A DNA stretch of 64,000 nt. It comes from Xylanibacter muris. GTDB lineage: Bacteria > Bacteroidota > Bacteroidia > Bacteroidales > Bacteroidaceae. Within the stretch, counting starts at the first letter, position 1. Every line of letters starts with the position of its first letter. Shown in pieces: positions 36,103-45,653 of the stretch. Under the pieces are notes generated by a model that saw only the letters and a list, made by a program, of their open reading frames with translations, did not search any database and had not been told where the DNA came from. The translations under genes and the position numbers were made by a program. The DNA lies in assembly GCF_013166605.1 (NCBI RefSeq), contig NZ_JABKKF010000006.1, positions 115,313-179,312 of the forward strand. Direction: 5' to 3'.

Positions 36103-36372
36103 ATGAGAATAAAGAAAGGTTTCAAACTTCGCAATATATGCGGAGAAATGATAATCGTTGCGGAAGGCTCTGAGAACATCGACTTCAGCAGGATAATATC
36201 AATGAACGAATCGTCCGCATTCCTATGGCATGCAGTGGAAAACAAAGAATGTTTCGATGCCGCCACGTTGTCGGAATTACTACAGGAAGAATATAAAATA
36301 GAAAAAGCCACAGCAGACATTGACGCAAAAGACATCATTCAGCTGTGGCTTAAAGCCGGCATCATAGAATAA
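36103..36372 (+). CDS. PqqD-family peptide-binding protein
   Basis: An 89-residue protein with the PqqD/RRE winged-helix pattern: KLRNICGEMIIVAEGSENIDFSRIISMNESSAFLWHAVE, then LSELLQEEYKIEKATADIDAKDIIQLWLKAGIIE. PqqD-like domains hold the leader of ribosomally made peptides for a modifying enzyme. Here no radical SAM enzyme is adjacent; the partners are an HprK-like protein and a peptidase. It ends the small cluster 34585-36372. Confidence 0.82.
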   Translation: MRIKKGFKLRNICGEMIIVAEGSENIDFSRIISMNESSAFLWHAVENKECFDAATLSELLQEEYKIEKATADIDAKDIIQLWLKAGIIE

Positions 36373-36378
36373 AAACAG

Positions 36379-36406
36379 TCTTCGGAAAAGATTTCCGCAA
36401 AAGACA
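36379..36406 (+). terminator. Weak hairpin after the PqqD gene
   Basis: CGGAAA (36383-36388) pairs with TTTCCG (36392-36397), flanked by GTCTT and AAGAC. There is no clear U-run, so this is a tentative terminator between convergent genes. Confidence 0.35.
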
Positions 36407-36462
36407 ATAATTTTCACCTACAAAGAAAAAATATTCTTTCTGCAGAACCGTAATGGCTGTAT

Positions 36463-37779
36463 TTACCGTATGGGATTATTCTCACGGAATATAGCCATTC
36501 TTTTTTCAAGTGCCTCATACTGGCTTTCGCGTATAAATGAAGTACAGACACGAAGGCCCTCCTGATGAGACCCCGTAGTAACAAGACATATCGCGCTGAC
36601 CCCATAATACAGCAGTTCATGAGCAAGGCGTCCGCCCGTCATCCCAGGATATCCTATCGTGAAATAAAAGCCGTCTGCTATAGGCTCATCCAAATCATTG
36701 GCATAGACAATATAAAATCCATGACGCAGGAATATCTCCTTCATCACCTTTGCACGTTCTGCGTAAACAGATGTTTCCTTACGGAAATCAAACGTTCCTT
36801 CGGAAGCAGCCTTCAACATTGCAGCCATGGCAAACTGCGCACTGTGGCTCGTTCCGGAAGACAAGGCATACAGCATTCTCGTGGAATACACAAGGCCGAA
36901 CGGAAGACCGTCATAACGTTCCGACAATAGCGGATAATGACAGTAGAAGAGCCCGTTGCCTATACAAGCCACGCCTATACGCTCACCGGCATAACTGAAT
37001 GCCTTGGAACCGCTTATAAGAATTATATAATTATCAGTATATCTTGCCACTGTAGACTGATATGGAGGCTCAAACGGACGACTCAGATCCTTACGGAAAT
37101 CCATTGCAAAATATGCAAGGTCTTCTATTACCACTGCTCCATATCTATCGGCCAACGCTCCTATAACTTTCAGTTCGTCATCATTAAAACATATCCATGA
37201 CGGATTATTCGGGTTACTGTATATTATTGCACAGATGTTTCCCTTTTCCAAATAGCTTTCAAGCTTTGCCGCCAGTTTATCTCCACGGTAGTCATAAACA
37301 TCAAATGTCTCATATTTCACCCCCATCACCTGCAACTGCATCTTCTGTACAGGAAATCCAGGGTCGATGAAAAGCACCGTGTCTTTTTTTACATCACACT
37401 GCGAACATGTGAGAAAGGCGGCGTATGTACCCTGCATCGAACCACACACCGGCACACATCCTTCCTCATTTATATCCACCCCGATGAATGCCCTCACAAA
37501 CTGTGAGGCAGCAATTTTCAGCTCCGGCAATCCCTGAATATCAGGATAACGGTTGGCAATGCCACTGCCAAGAGCCTTTATCTGGGCTTCTGTTCCTACG
37601 GCTGCGGCAGGCAACCCCGGAATTCCCATCTCCATCTTTATAAACTCCACACCGGACTTCTTCTCTGCAAAAGCGGCAATAGCCTTCACCTCACGTATCG
37701 TGGCACGGGAAAAATCCTTTATGCCAAAATCATCTATCGCCCCGTCTATAAGACCTTTATCTATAGGTGTATTACGCAT
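36463..37779 (-). CDS. PLP-dependent aminotransferase, class I/II
   Basis: A 438-residue fold-type I aminotransferase. YSNPNNPSWICF carries the substrate/PLP Asn, VVIEDLAYFAMDF the PLP pyridine-binding Asp, and SGSKAFSYAGERIG the Schiff-base Lys near residue 258. TTGSHQEGLRVCTSF holds the carboxylate-binding Arg. It lies seven bases after iorB in one operon with indolepyruvate oxidoreductase, so it most likely makes aryl-pyruvates from aromatic amino acids for oxidation by IorAB, feeding fermentation to aryl-acetates. Substrate is inferred from context. Confidence 0.88.
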   Translation of the reverse strand: MRNTPIDKGLIDGAIDDFGIKDFSRATIREVKAIAAFAEKKSGVEFIKMEMGIPGLPAAAVGTEAQIKALGSGIANRYPDIQGLPELKIAASQFVRAFIGVDINEEGCVPVCGSMQGTYAAFLTCSQCDVKKDTVLFIDPGFPVQKMQLQVMGVKYETFDVYDYRGDKLAAKLESYLEKGNICAIIYSNPNNPSWICFNDDELKVIGALADRYGAVVIEDLAYFAMDFRKDLSRPFEPPYQSTVARYTDNYIILISGSKAFSYAGERIGVACIGNGLFYCHYPLLSERYDGLPFGLVYSTRMLYALSSGTSHSAQFAMAAMLKAASEGTFDFRKETSVYAERAKVMKEIFLRHGFYIVYANDLDEPIADGFYFTIGYPGMTGGRLAHELLYYGVSAICLVTTGSHQEGLRVCTSFIRESQYEALEKRMAIFRENNPIR

Positions 37780-37786
37780 AACAATA

Positions 37787-38374
37787 CTATTTTACAGTGT
37801 TATTCAATACAGCCTCACGGCCGATAGCCATTGCCTTGAGATTAGCCTCAACCACAGTTTCTCCTTTCCTGCCGAAAACACTTCTTACCGCATCTTCGAG
37901 CTTGGCATATTCTATACCGAGAGCCTTTTGCGCCGCCCCGAGTAAAATCATATTGGCAGAGCGCGGAATGCCGTTATCCTTTGCCATAGCCTCAATATCC
38001 AGCGTCACCACATTGTCAAGCATGGCATAATCTCTTTTCAACTTATCGGATTCCGGATAGTCGGGGATATTTACAAACGGGGCTGAAGATGTTATTATCC
38101 ACCCGTTTTTATTCAGATACGGAAGATATCTCAACGCCTCCATAGGCTCCATGGATATTATCACATCAGCCTGGCCCATTCCTATAAGGTCGCTGTTTAT
38201 CGGCAACGACGATATGCGCAAATTGCTCTGCACGTCTCCTCCGCGCTGCGACATTCCATGCACTTCGGCCTGTTTGATATAAAGTTGTTCTTTCATGGCA
38301 GCCTCTCCTATGACAGTTGCAATAGACAGTATTCCCTGTCCGCCTACGCCACATAATACAATATCTGTCTTCAT
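37787..38374 (-). CDS. iorB: Indolepyruvate:ferredoxin oxidoreductase, beta subunit
   Basis: About 195 residues from MKTDIVLCGVGGQGILSIATVIGEAAM, the gamma-type Rossmann domain of 2-oxoacid:ferredoxin oxidoreductases with its GVGGQG loop. VHGMSQRGGDVQSNLRI follows, another family hallmark. The start at 38374 is backed by GGAGG eight bases upstream; the overlap into iorA is thereby avoided. It joins IorA to turn aryl-pyruvates and CoA into aryl-acetyl-CoA, CO2 and reduced ferredoxin. Confidence 0.93.
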   Translation of the reverse strand: MKTDIVLCGVGGQGILSIATVIGEAAMKEQLYIKQAEVHGMSQRGGDVQSNLRISSLPINSDLIGMGQADVIISMEPMEALRYLPYLNKNGWIITSSAPFVNIPDYPESDKLKRDYAMLDNVVTLDIEAMAKDNGIPRSANMILLGAAQKALGIEYAKLEDAVRSVFGRKGETVVEANLKAMAIGREAVLNNTVK

Positions 38375-38388
38375 TGTCGTGTCCTCCC

Positions 38389-39984
38389 TTATTTCTTTTG
38401 CTGTTTCAAATGTCTTTTCAGTGTCTGCATACATTCCCTGCGCGGTATTATTACGCTAAGTCCGTGATACTCGATCTCGCGACGAATGGTTTCCTTTATC
38501 TCTGCCATATTCTTAGGCAACGGCACAACCACCTTAAGGTGTTCTTCATCCACTCCAAGGCCACGGCAAATAGCTTCAAACTTATTTGTTCCGGCACTGT
38601 CCTGCCCTCCCGTCATGGCAGTAGTTAGATTGTCGCTTATTATCACAGTGATGTCCGCTTGCTCGTTTATGGCATCAAGCAGGCCCGTCATTCCGGAGTG
38701 AGTGAAAGTAGAGTCACCGATGACTGCCACAGCAGGCCATTGTCCGGCATCTGCCGCTCCCTTTGCCATTGTGATACTTGCCCCCATGTCTACGCATGAG
38801 TGTATGGCATTATATGGAGGAAGGAATCCGAGCGTGTAACATCCGATATCTCCAAAAACCCTTGCGTCAGGATATTCTTCAAGAACTTCATTAAGAGCCG
38901 CATATACATCACGGTGGCCGCATCCGTTACACAAAGCCGGAGGACGCGGCACAACATCCTCACACGGAGCGAAACCTTCCATACACGGCAATCCCAAAGC
39001 CCGACGCATAAGGTCAGGATTCAGCTCGCCAGTACGCGGCAGTTCCCCAGTAAGGCGTCCTTTTATCATCGCATCACCGGGCATTATTCCCCTCACCGCC
39101 TCTTCTATGAACGGCTGTCCTTCTTCAGCGACAAGCACAGCATCACACGCCGCCGTCATTCTTCTCACCAATTCTTTCGGCAACGGATAACGGCTTATCT
39201 TAAGCACAGGGTAAGGACATCCGTCGGGATAGCATTCATTTAGATAATTAAAGGCAATACCACTGGCTATAACTCCAAGGCTGTGATTCGGAGCATCTAT
39301 ATATTTGTTGTAGATACTGTCGGCAGCCTCCTGTTCAAGCATTGCCTGCTGCCCGGTAACAAAGGCATTGCGCTTACGGGCAAAAGCCGGCAGAAGCACC
39401 CAATCCTTTGCCCGGGCATTATAGTTCAATTTATTTTCCTCACGCGGAACATCTACAGTTTCCACCACGGCCCGAGAATGCGCCATACGTGTAGTGACAC
39501 GCATAAGAACCGGGAGATGCACCTTCTCGGAAAAATCAAATGCATCCGCCATCATATCGTATGCCTCCTGCTGATTGCTGGGCTCAAACATAGGTATCAT
39601 TGCAAACTTACCGTAGAAACGGCTGTCCTGTTCGTCCTGAGAGGAATGCATCGAAGGGTCGTCGGCCACAAGGACCACAAGTCCGCCGTTTGTTCCTGTC
39701 ATTGCCGAATTCACAAACGGGTCGGCACAAACATTAAGTCCAACATGCTTCATGCAAACCATAGCACGCTTGCCCATAAAAGACATGCCGAGAGCCTCCT
39801 CCATGGCTGTCTTCTCGTTTACCAACCAACGCCTGTGCACGTTACGGCTCTCCGCCAGCGGGGAATTTTGAATATACTCAGTGATTTCTGTCGATGGCGT
39901 ACCAGGATAGGCATATACTCCGCTCAGCCCGGCATCCAATGCGCCTTGAGCGATAGCCTCGTCGCCTAACAATAATTTCTTCAT
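38389..39984 (-). CDS. iorA: Indolepyruvate:ferredoxin oxidoreductase, alpha subunit
   Basis: A 531-residue subunit. The pyrimidine-binding domain opens with LLLGDEAIAQGALDAGLSGVYAYPGTPSTEI and the TPP-binding domain has CNGCGHRDVYAAL and GDSTFTHSGMTGLLDAINEQADITVIISDN. It stops at RRECMQTLKRHLKQQKK, so the C-terminal ferredoxin-like domain with two 4Fe-4S Cys motifs, found in archaeal IorA of over 600 residues, is absent. Electron transfer must use a separate ferredoxin. It is the first gene of the iorA-iorB-aminotransferase operon. Confidence 0.93.
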   Translation of the reverse strand: MKKLLLGDEAIAQGALDAGLSGVYAYPGTPSTEITEYIQNSPLAESRNVHRRWLVNEKTAMEEALGMSFMGKRAMVCMKHVGLNVCADPFVNSAMTGTNGGLVVLVADDPSMHSSQDEQDSRFYGKFAMIPMFEPSNQQEAYDMMADAFDFSEKVHLPVLMRVTTRMAHSRAVVETVDVPREENKLNYNARAKDWVLLPAFARKRNAFVTGQQAMLEQEAADSIYNKYIDAPNHSLGVIASGIAFNYLNECYPDGCPYPVLKISRYPLPKELVRRMTAACDAVLVAEEGQPFIEEAVRGIMPGDAMIKGRLTGELPRTGELNPDLMRRALGLPCMEGFAPCEDVVPRPPALCNGCGHRDVYAALNEVLEEYPDARVFGDIGCYTLGFLPPYNAIHSCVDMGASITMAKGAADAGQWPAVAVIGDSTFTHSGMTGLLDAINEQADITVIISDNLTTAMTGGQDSAGTNKFEAICRGLGVDEEHLKVVVPLPKNMAEIKETIRREIEYHGLSVIIPRRECMQTLKRHLKQQKK

Positions 39985-40070
39985 AATCAGACAAGTTATT
40001 TTTAATTATGGTAAAAAGGATTAGTTAAACTGTTTTCCGGAATGTTTCCAAGACACACCGGTATCATTCA

Positions 40071-40099
40071 CAAAAATACGGATTTATTCCGATAAATCC
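40071..40099 (-). promoter_or_regulatory. iorA promoter with adjoining palindrome
   Basis: TATTTTTG on the minus strand (40071-40078) fits TAnnTTTG. One base upstream lies a perfect palindrome, GGATTTAT-CGGA-ATAAATCC (40080-40099), filling the spacer, a likely operator position. Confidence 0.5.
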
Positions 40100-40189
40100 A
40101 AGCTATAAGACAAATATTTTAAAAGCCCCATCCTTAAACAGTAAAACAACGTATAAAACAAGGTAAAGACATCCGTTGAAGAAACATAT

Positions 40190-40220
40190 AAAAGAAGGTG
40201 CCGGCTTTAATGCCGGCACC
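40190..40220 (-). terminator. Terminator after the GH2 gene
   Basis: A perfect 9-base stem (GGTGCCGGC, loop ATTAAA, GCCGGCACC) followed on the minus strand by TTCTTTTATATG, 29 bases past the stop. Confidence 0.85.
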
Positions 40221-40248
40221 TGTTGAAATAGTATATATGACAATGATT

Positions 40249-42666
40249 CTATTCCGCCACAGAAAGCATCACGGTCTTGGATGTCTTCAGTCCGTCAGCA
40301 GATGCGGTCAGAGTCACCTTGCCCGCTTCTTTCTTTGAGCGGAGTATAACTGTTGCCGTGCCTTTATACAGGCTCCGGCTGTTGCCTACGGTAAGTTCGT
40401 CACTGGCAAGATTTCCGTTTATGACACCGACAATCTCTGCCGGTCCCGACACTTCAAACCTGATTTTGTTATCGGATGTCTGTACGCGCCGGCCTTTGGA
40501 ATCAACGGCACACACACGGACATGCTGCAGATCCATTCCGTCGGCCTTCCAGTCCTTATTGTCTGCAACGGCAGCAAGTCTCTTTGCCTCACCTGTGGTC
40601 TCTATCTTATGACGGGCCACAACCTTTCCTCCCTTACGGGCCACGGCCTCGATATTACCCTTCTGATAGGCTACGTTATCCCACCTTATCTTGTTTCTCA
40701 CCTTGGGATTGTTGCGGTCATTCTTCCTCACCCCGATAGTCTTGCCGTTTACAAGAAGCTCCACCTCGTCGGCATTGGTATATGTATAGAGCGACATCTT
40801 GCTGCCTTCCTTACGGTTCCAATGATCAGACATGGTCTGTGTTCCCACCTTCACATCATTCCACACCGTGTTGTCATCCTTGTCAATGATACCGATATGC
40901 ACTATCGGCTCATTCTCATTGAAGATACTTCTGAGGAAGTATGCTATCGGTTTCGGCTCAAGGGAAATATCAAACACGCCCTGTGTCCATCCCTTTGCCG
41001 GCCATCCGTGTGACTCACCGAGATAGTCTATCATACCCCAATATGCAAGACCTATCACCTTGTCGAGATCCATCTCATAATAGTTCGGGCCCATTGCCGC
41101 CGTATTTGCCTCGCTCTGATAGAACATCAGGTGCGGGAAACGCTTGCTGTCGCCAGGGAAATACATATATCTATAGTTGTATGCGGCTATGTCCGTCTCC
41201 AATACAAGCGGTGCCGGCAGAGAGTCTGTCTTAAGGTTGCGGCCGCGCGGATGCATGGCCACGGTGACAGGACGCGTAGTGTCATAGCGGTTGAGCAGCA
41301 CTTTCTGCAGACGGTATGCGGTGACACCCCAGTCGGCGTATGGAAGGTCCCAATATGTCTGAAGCTCATTCCCGAGACTCCACATAACTACAGACGGATG
41401 GTTGCGGTCGCGTTTCACAAACTCCGGCACGTCATACTGCCAGATATTCTCCCACGCCGTACGACCGCCTGCAAACTTGGTCAGCCATTTGTCATAAAGC
41501 TCGTCAACTACGAGGAAACCGTATTTGTCGCATAAGTCGAGGAAAGACTTGCTGTAAGGATTATGCGATGTGCGCACATGGTTGAAGCCGAACTCCTTAA
41601 GCATCTGCAGACGTTTCTCTATCGCACGCGGATATACTGCGGCACCAAGAGCACCGAGAGTATGGTGGTTGGCTATACCTTTCATTATAACTTTCTTTCC
41701 GTTGAGCTTGAAACCGAACTCCGGAGAATATTCAATCTTACGCACACCAAAATTCTCTGTCACCATATCAGCAACGCTTCCATCCGGACGCAACAGTGTT
41801 ATCTGTGCCTTGTACAGATATGGGTCCTCACAGCTCCACAAATGGGGATTGCTGATGGTTATGCTGTCTATTGGATGCTCGTTTATCTTTTGTCCGCGGT
41901 TGAAGTCAATATCCTTTGTCACATCATACACCGCATTTCCCAAGGCATCGATAATCTTTGTATTCACCTTCAGCTTATTTGTTCTCAGATAGCATGCAAT
42001 CTCAGCCTGCACCTTGACAGAAGCCTTTCCTGCCTCAACCACAGGGGTCGTGATATACAGCGGATGGCGTGTGAAATACATCTGCGGATCCGTAACAATT
42101 ATGTTTACATCACGGAACAGACCTCCTCCGGTATACCAGCGTGAGTTTTCCGGCTTCTGCGTATTCGCCTTCACGGCTATGACGTTCTCCTGCGAAAATT
42201 TCAATTTCTTTGTTATGTCTATTTCGAAGCCTACATATCCATATTCGGTTCCGCCTATTCTCTCTCCGTTCAGATATACATCTCCCACAAGCATTATACC
42301 CTCAAAATCGAGCACGATACGTTTGCCCTTCCAAGAAGCATCGGGAGTGAAACTCTTACGATACCACCCGATTCCCATTTCCTTGAATCCGCGTGAGCTC
42401 AAACGGCTCTTTACGTTGCTTGCCGCATCACTGTTGTCTGCCTTCTCATCCTTTGCCGGAGGAACCCACGGCTGTGAAATCTGGAAATCGTGCGGCACGT
42501 CCACAGACTGCCATCCTTTGTCGTTGAATCCCGGAACCTCACATCCGGCAACGTCGCCTGCATGAAAGCGCCAGTCGAAATTCATCGTGCGCACTATACG
42601 CGCATCATCGGCCGAGACGGTCAGAAAAGCCATCAGAGCGCTAAAGATTAATGATATTTTTTTCAT
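40249..42666 (-). CDS. GH2-family beta-galactosidase-like hydrolase
   Basis: An 805-residue exported glycoside hydrolase with signal peptide MKKISLIFSALMAFLTVSADDA. A jelly-roll sugar-binding domain (NFDWRFHAGD...WYRKSF...GEYGYVGFEID-like segment) is followed by an Ig-like domain and a TIM barrel with acid/base Glu near 432 (SLGNELQTYW) and nucleophile Glu near 518 (FYQSEANTA). C-terminal Ig-like domains follow (DEVELLVNGKTIG, AVDSKGRRVQTSDNKIRFEVSG). It probably removes terminal beta-galactosyl or related residues in the periplasm. No SusCD genes are adjacent; it is a single gene. Confidence 0.9.
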   Translation of the reverse strand: MKKISLIFSALMAFLTVSADDARIVRTMNFDWRFHAGDVAGCEVPGFNDKGWQSVDVPHDFQISQPWVPPAKDEKADNSDAASNVKSRLSSRGFKEMGIGWYRKSFTPDASWKGKRIVLDFEGIMLVGDVYLNGERIGGTEYGYVGFEIDITKKLKFSQENVIAVKANTQKPENSRWYTGGGLFRDVNIIVTDPQMYFTRHPLYITTPVVEAGKASVKVQAEIACYLRTNKLKVNTKIIDALGNAVYDVTKDIDFNRGQKINEHPIDSITISNPHLWSCEDPYLYKAQITLLRPDGSVADMVTENFGVRKIEYSPEFGFKLNGKKVIMKGIANHHTLGALGAAVYPRAIEKRLQMLKEFGFNHVRTSHNPYSKSFLDLCDKYGFLVVDELYDKWLTKFAGGRTAWENIWQYDVPEFVKRDRNHPSVVMWSLGNELQTYWDLPYADWGVTAYRLQKVLLNRYDTTRPVTVAMHPRGRNLKTDSLPAPLVLETDIAAYNYRYMYFPGDSKRFPHLMFYQSEANTAAMGPNYYEMDLDKVIGLAYWGMIDYLGESHGWPAKGWTQGVFDISLEPKPIAYFLRSIFNENEPIVHIGIIDKDDNTVWNDVKVGTQTMSDHWNRKEGSKMSLYTYTNADEVELLVNGKTIGVRKNDRNNPKVRNKIRWDNVAYQKGNIEAVARKGGKVVARHKIETTGEAKRLAAVADNKDWKADGMDLQHVRVCAVDSKGRRVQTSDNKIRFEVSGPAEIVGVINGNLASDELTVGNSRSLYKGTATVILRSKKEAGKVTLTASADGLKTSKTVMLSVAE

Positions 42667-42792
42667 TATAAAGTAGTTTGGTTGATTATTGTCTTAGCTT
42701 AATAACTGCGAAAGCCGGAGAAAACGCTCATCTACCGTGAATTTGTAATAAACGAAAACGGACTTTATATCCCGAAGCCGGCTTAACGTTTG

Positions 42793-42823
42793 CAAAAATA
42801 GCAAAAAAAAGTCATACTGCAAA
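42793..42823 (-). promoter_or_regulatory. Complete promoter of the GH2 gene
   Basis: On the minus strand TTTG (42820-42823), a 19-base spacer and TATTTTTG (42793-42800) match both Bacteroidetes elements. The leader to the ATG at 42666 is long, about 120 bases, and shows no obvious riboswitch. Confidence 0.7.
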
Positions 42824-42921
42824 ATATAAAGTCCAAATATGAATCTCTATCCTTTCAAACATAGTAGCGTATTGCGGAATACCGTACAGCCGCCATCACG
42901 GACATACCATCCTTGCAAGAG

Positions 42922-44151
42922 CTAAATCCATTCTTTCCCTTCGAAAAGCACTTTCTTCACAATTGGAGAAGTATACGCGTATGGAATATAATTGATTGAA
43001 GGAATTTGAGATGTAATGATAATATTAGCCCTTTTTCCCATGCCTATCGTGCCATACTCATTGGAAAGCCCCATGGCGTATGCCCCGTTTACCGTAGCGG
43101 CGTTTATTGCCTCAACGGGCAACAGCCGCATCTTTATACATGCCAATGACACAGCGAACTTCATGTCTCCGGATGGCGTTGACCCGGGGTTATAATCGCT
43201 CGCCACGGCCACTCCCAGCCCGCTGTCTATCATTCCGCGCGCATTGGCATACGGCATGTTCAGGAAGAAAGATGTTCCAGGAAGCACGGTGGGCATGGTT
43301 GACGCCCCATTAAGGAAAGCCATCTCGCGGTCGTCCATGCTCTCAAGATGGTCTACCGACAACGCACCGCATCTGACTCCCGCCTCGACGCCACCGGAAG
43401 CGGCCAGTTCATCCGCATGTATTTTCGGAACCATTCCCCACTTCTCTCCAGCCTCAAGTATTCGCACAGTATCCGCCGGTGTGAAGAATCCGTCGTCGCA
43501 GAACACATCAATGAAATCGGCAAGCCGTTCGCGGCCAACCTCCGGTATCATCTCGCAGACCACCTCATCCACATATTCTTCCTTCGTGTATCCCCTGCCC
43601 ACGGCATGCGCCCCGAGAAATGTCGGTACCACTCTCAGCGGACACGTCTCGCTGATACGCCTTATCACACGAAGCATCTTCAGCTCATCGTCAATATTAA
43701 GGCCATAGCCGCTCTTTATTTCCACACATCCGGTACCCTTGGCCGCAATCTCCCTCACACGACACATAGCCTGGCGGTAAAGCTCATCTTCCGACATATT
43801 GTGAAGAAGCTCCGCTGAATTGAGAATACCACCTCCGCGCCGTGCTATCTCGGCATACGACAGACCGTTTATCTTGTCCACAAACTCACCTTCGCGGCTT
43901 CCTCCGTAAACGATATGGGTATGCGAGTCACACCATGCCGGAAGCACACATCCGCCTTCGGCATCCGTCACCTCGCATCCTTCATCATTTACAAGGTTAT
44001 CCATAGTGCCGTATCCGGCAATCCTTCCGTCATCTATCTTAAGATAGGCATCGTAAAGTATTCCCGTTTCGGCCATATCCTTTCCCTGCCGCCTGGTCCG
44101 GCCGCTTTCGTCAATGCCTGCCAGAGTATGTATATTCTTAATTATCAGCAT
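42922..44151 (-). CDS. hutI: Imidazolonepropionase
   Basis: A 409-residue amidohydrolase. The metal site begins with CDSHTHIVYGGSREGEF. KSGYGLNIDDELKMLRVIRRI, HADELAASGGVEAG and VASDYNPGSTPS are typical HutI segments. It hydrolyses 4-imidazolone-5-propanoate to N-formimino-L-glutamate, third step of histidine breakdown, in the cytoplasm. It is last in the ftcD-hutU-hutH-hutI operon and overlaps hutH by 14 bases. Confidence 0.95.
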   Translation of the reverse strand: MLIIKNIHTLAGIDESGRTRRQGKDMAETGILYDAYLKIDDGRIAGYGTMDNLVNDEGCEVTDAEGGCVLPAWCDSHTHIVYGGSREGEFVDKINGLSYAEIARRGGGILNSAELLHNMSEDELYRQAMCRVREIAAKGTGCVEIKSGYGLNIDDELKMLRVIRRISETCPLRVVPTFLGAHAVGRGYTKEEYVDEVVCEMIPEVGRERLADFIDVFCDDGFFTPADTVRILEAGEKWGMVPKIHADELAASGGVEAGVRCGALSVDHLESMDDREMAFLNGASTMPTVLPGTSFFLNMPYANARGMIDSGLGVAVASDYNPGSTPSGDMKFAVSLACIKMRLLPVEAINAATVNGAYAMGLSNEYGTIGMGKRANIIITSQIPSINYIPYAYTSPIVKKVLFEGKEWI

Positions 44152-45634
44152 ATAAACTGTTTTCTCTAAGGAAATCCACCGAACGTGCTATATGCGGATA
44201 CATCACTTCATCATTTACGATGAAAGGCACATATTTCCTAAACTCGCAAAGTGTCTTCTGTATCACAGGCGATGATTTCAGCGGACGACGGAATTCAAGT
44301 GCCTGTGCGGCATTAAACAGTTCAATGGCAAGCACGCGCTCAGTGTTCTGCACCACCTTATATAGCTTTATTGCCGCATTGGCTCCCATGCTCACATGGT
44401 CTTCCTGTCCCTGACATGAGGGAATACTGTCTACCGACGACGGTGTGCAAAGCGACTTATTGAGGCTCACTATCGAGGCCGCCGTATATTGCGTTATCAT
44501 AAAACCACTGTTCACCCCCGGATTGGCTACAAGGAATGACGGCAGGCCGCGCGTACCGGAAACGAGTTTGTATATCCTCCGCTCCGAGATATTGGCCAAT
44601 TCGCTGAGCCCCATGGCAAGGAAGTCCATTGGAAGAGCTATCGGCTCTCCGTGGAAATTACCTGAAGATATTATAAGGTCTTCATCCGGACACACCGTAG
44701 GATTGTCCGTGGCAGAGTTTATCTCTGTATCGATTACCGTCTCCACATATCTGATGGTATCCTTGGCTGCACCGTGCACCTGCGGAACACAACGGAAAGA
44801 ATACGGATCCTGTACATACGACTTCGGCTTTTCCATAATCTCGCTTCCTTCGAGGAGTGCTTTCATTCGTGCGGCCGTGGCAAGTTGTCCGGCATGCGGA
44901 CGCACACGGTGAACAGCCTCGGTGAACGGCTCGACAAGTCCGCAGTAAGCATCAAGCGACATTGCGGCAATCATGTCTGCCCAACCGCTCAGCCTATGGG
45001 CATGAAGCAGTGCCCATACGGCAAAGGCCCCCATATTCTGTGTGCCGTTCAGCAGCGCAAGTCCTTCTTTTGAGGCAAGCTGGATTGGCTTCCATCCGTT
45101 TTTACGCAGAGCTTCGGCACCGGTCATCACCTTGCCTTTGTATTCCACTTCTCCAAGACCGACAAGTGGCAGACAAAGATGGGCCAGGGGCACAAGGTCA
45201 CCGGAGGCACCAAGAGAGCCTTGCATATATACAACAGGATAAACATCATTGTTGAAGAAATCGACCAACCGTTCAACTGTATCAAGCTTACAGCCTGAAT
45301 ATCCGTAACTTAACGACTGTATCTTCAACAAAAGCATTATCTTTACAATCTCGTTCGGCACACGGTCGCCCGTGCCGCAGGCATGAGACATCATAAGGTT
45401 TATCTGCAATTGGGCAAGATAGTCGCCGCCTATAGACACGTTGCAAAGCGAACCGAAACCGGTGGTCACTCCATATATAGGCGCACCGTTCTCAGATATC
45501 TTCTTGTCCAGATACTCACGGCAACGCTCTATCCTCCTACGTGCGTCATCGCCCAACGACAACTTTATCCCTTTCTCCAATATCTCACCTATGCGTTCGA
45601 TGGTAAGATGGCCTGATGATATTTCATGAATCAT
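44138..45634 (-). CDS. hutH: Histidine ammonia-lyase
   Basis: A 498-residue lyase with the MIO cofactor triad Ala143-Ser144-Gly145 in GSLGASGDLVPLAHL. GVTTGFGSL near 55 supplies the active-site Tyr loop, and SSGNFHGEPIALPMDF and QDPYSFRCVPQVHG are family blocks. It converts L-histidine to trans-urocanate and ammonia, the first step of the pathway. It sits between hutU (19 bases away) and hutI (overlapping). Confidence 0.96.
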   Translation of the reverse strand: MIHEISSGHLTIERIGEILEKGIKLSLGDDARRRIERCREYLDKKISENGAPIYGVTTGFGSLCNVSIGGDYLAQLQINLMMSHACGTGDRVPNEIVKIMLLLKIQSLSYGYSGCKLDTVERLVDFFNNDVYPVVYMQGSLGASGDLVPLAHLCLPLVGLGEVEYKGKVMTGAEALRKNGWKPIQLASKEGLALLNGTQNMGAFAVWALLHAHRLSGWADMIAAMSLDAYCGLVEPFTEAVHRVRPHAGQLATAARMKALLEGSEIMEKPKSYVQDPYSFRCVPQVHGAAKDTIRYVETVIDTEINSATDNPTVCPDEDLIISSGNFHGEPIALPMDFLAMGLSELANISERRIYKLVSGTRGLPSFLVANPGVNSGFMITQYTAASIVSLNKSLCTPSSVDSIPSCQGQEDHVSMGANAAIKLYKVVQNTERVLAIELFNAAQALEFRRPLKSSPVIQKTLCEFRKYVPFIVNDEVMYPHIARSVDFLRENSLYADN

Positions 45635-45653
45635 GACAGTTTTTTGTTTTCTT

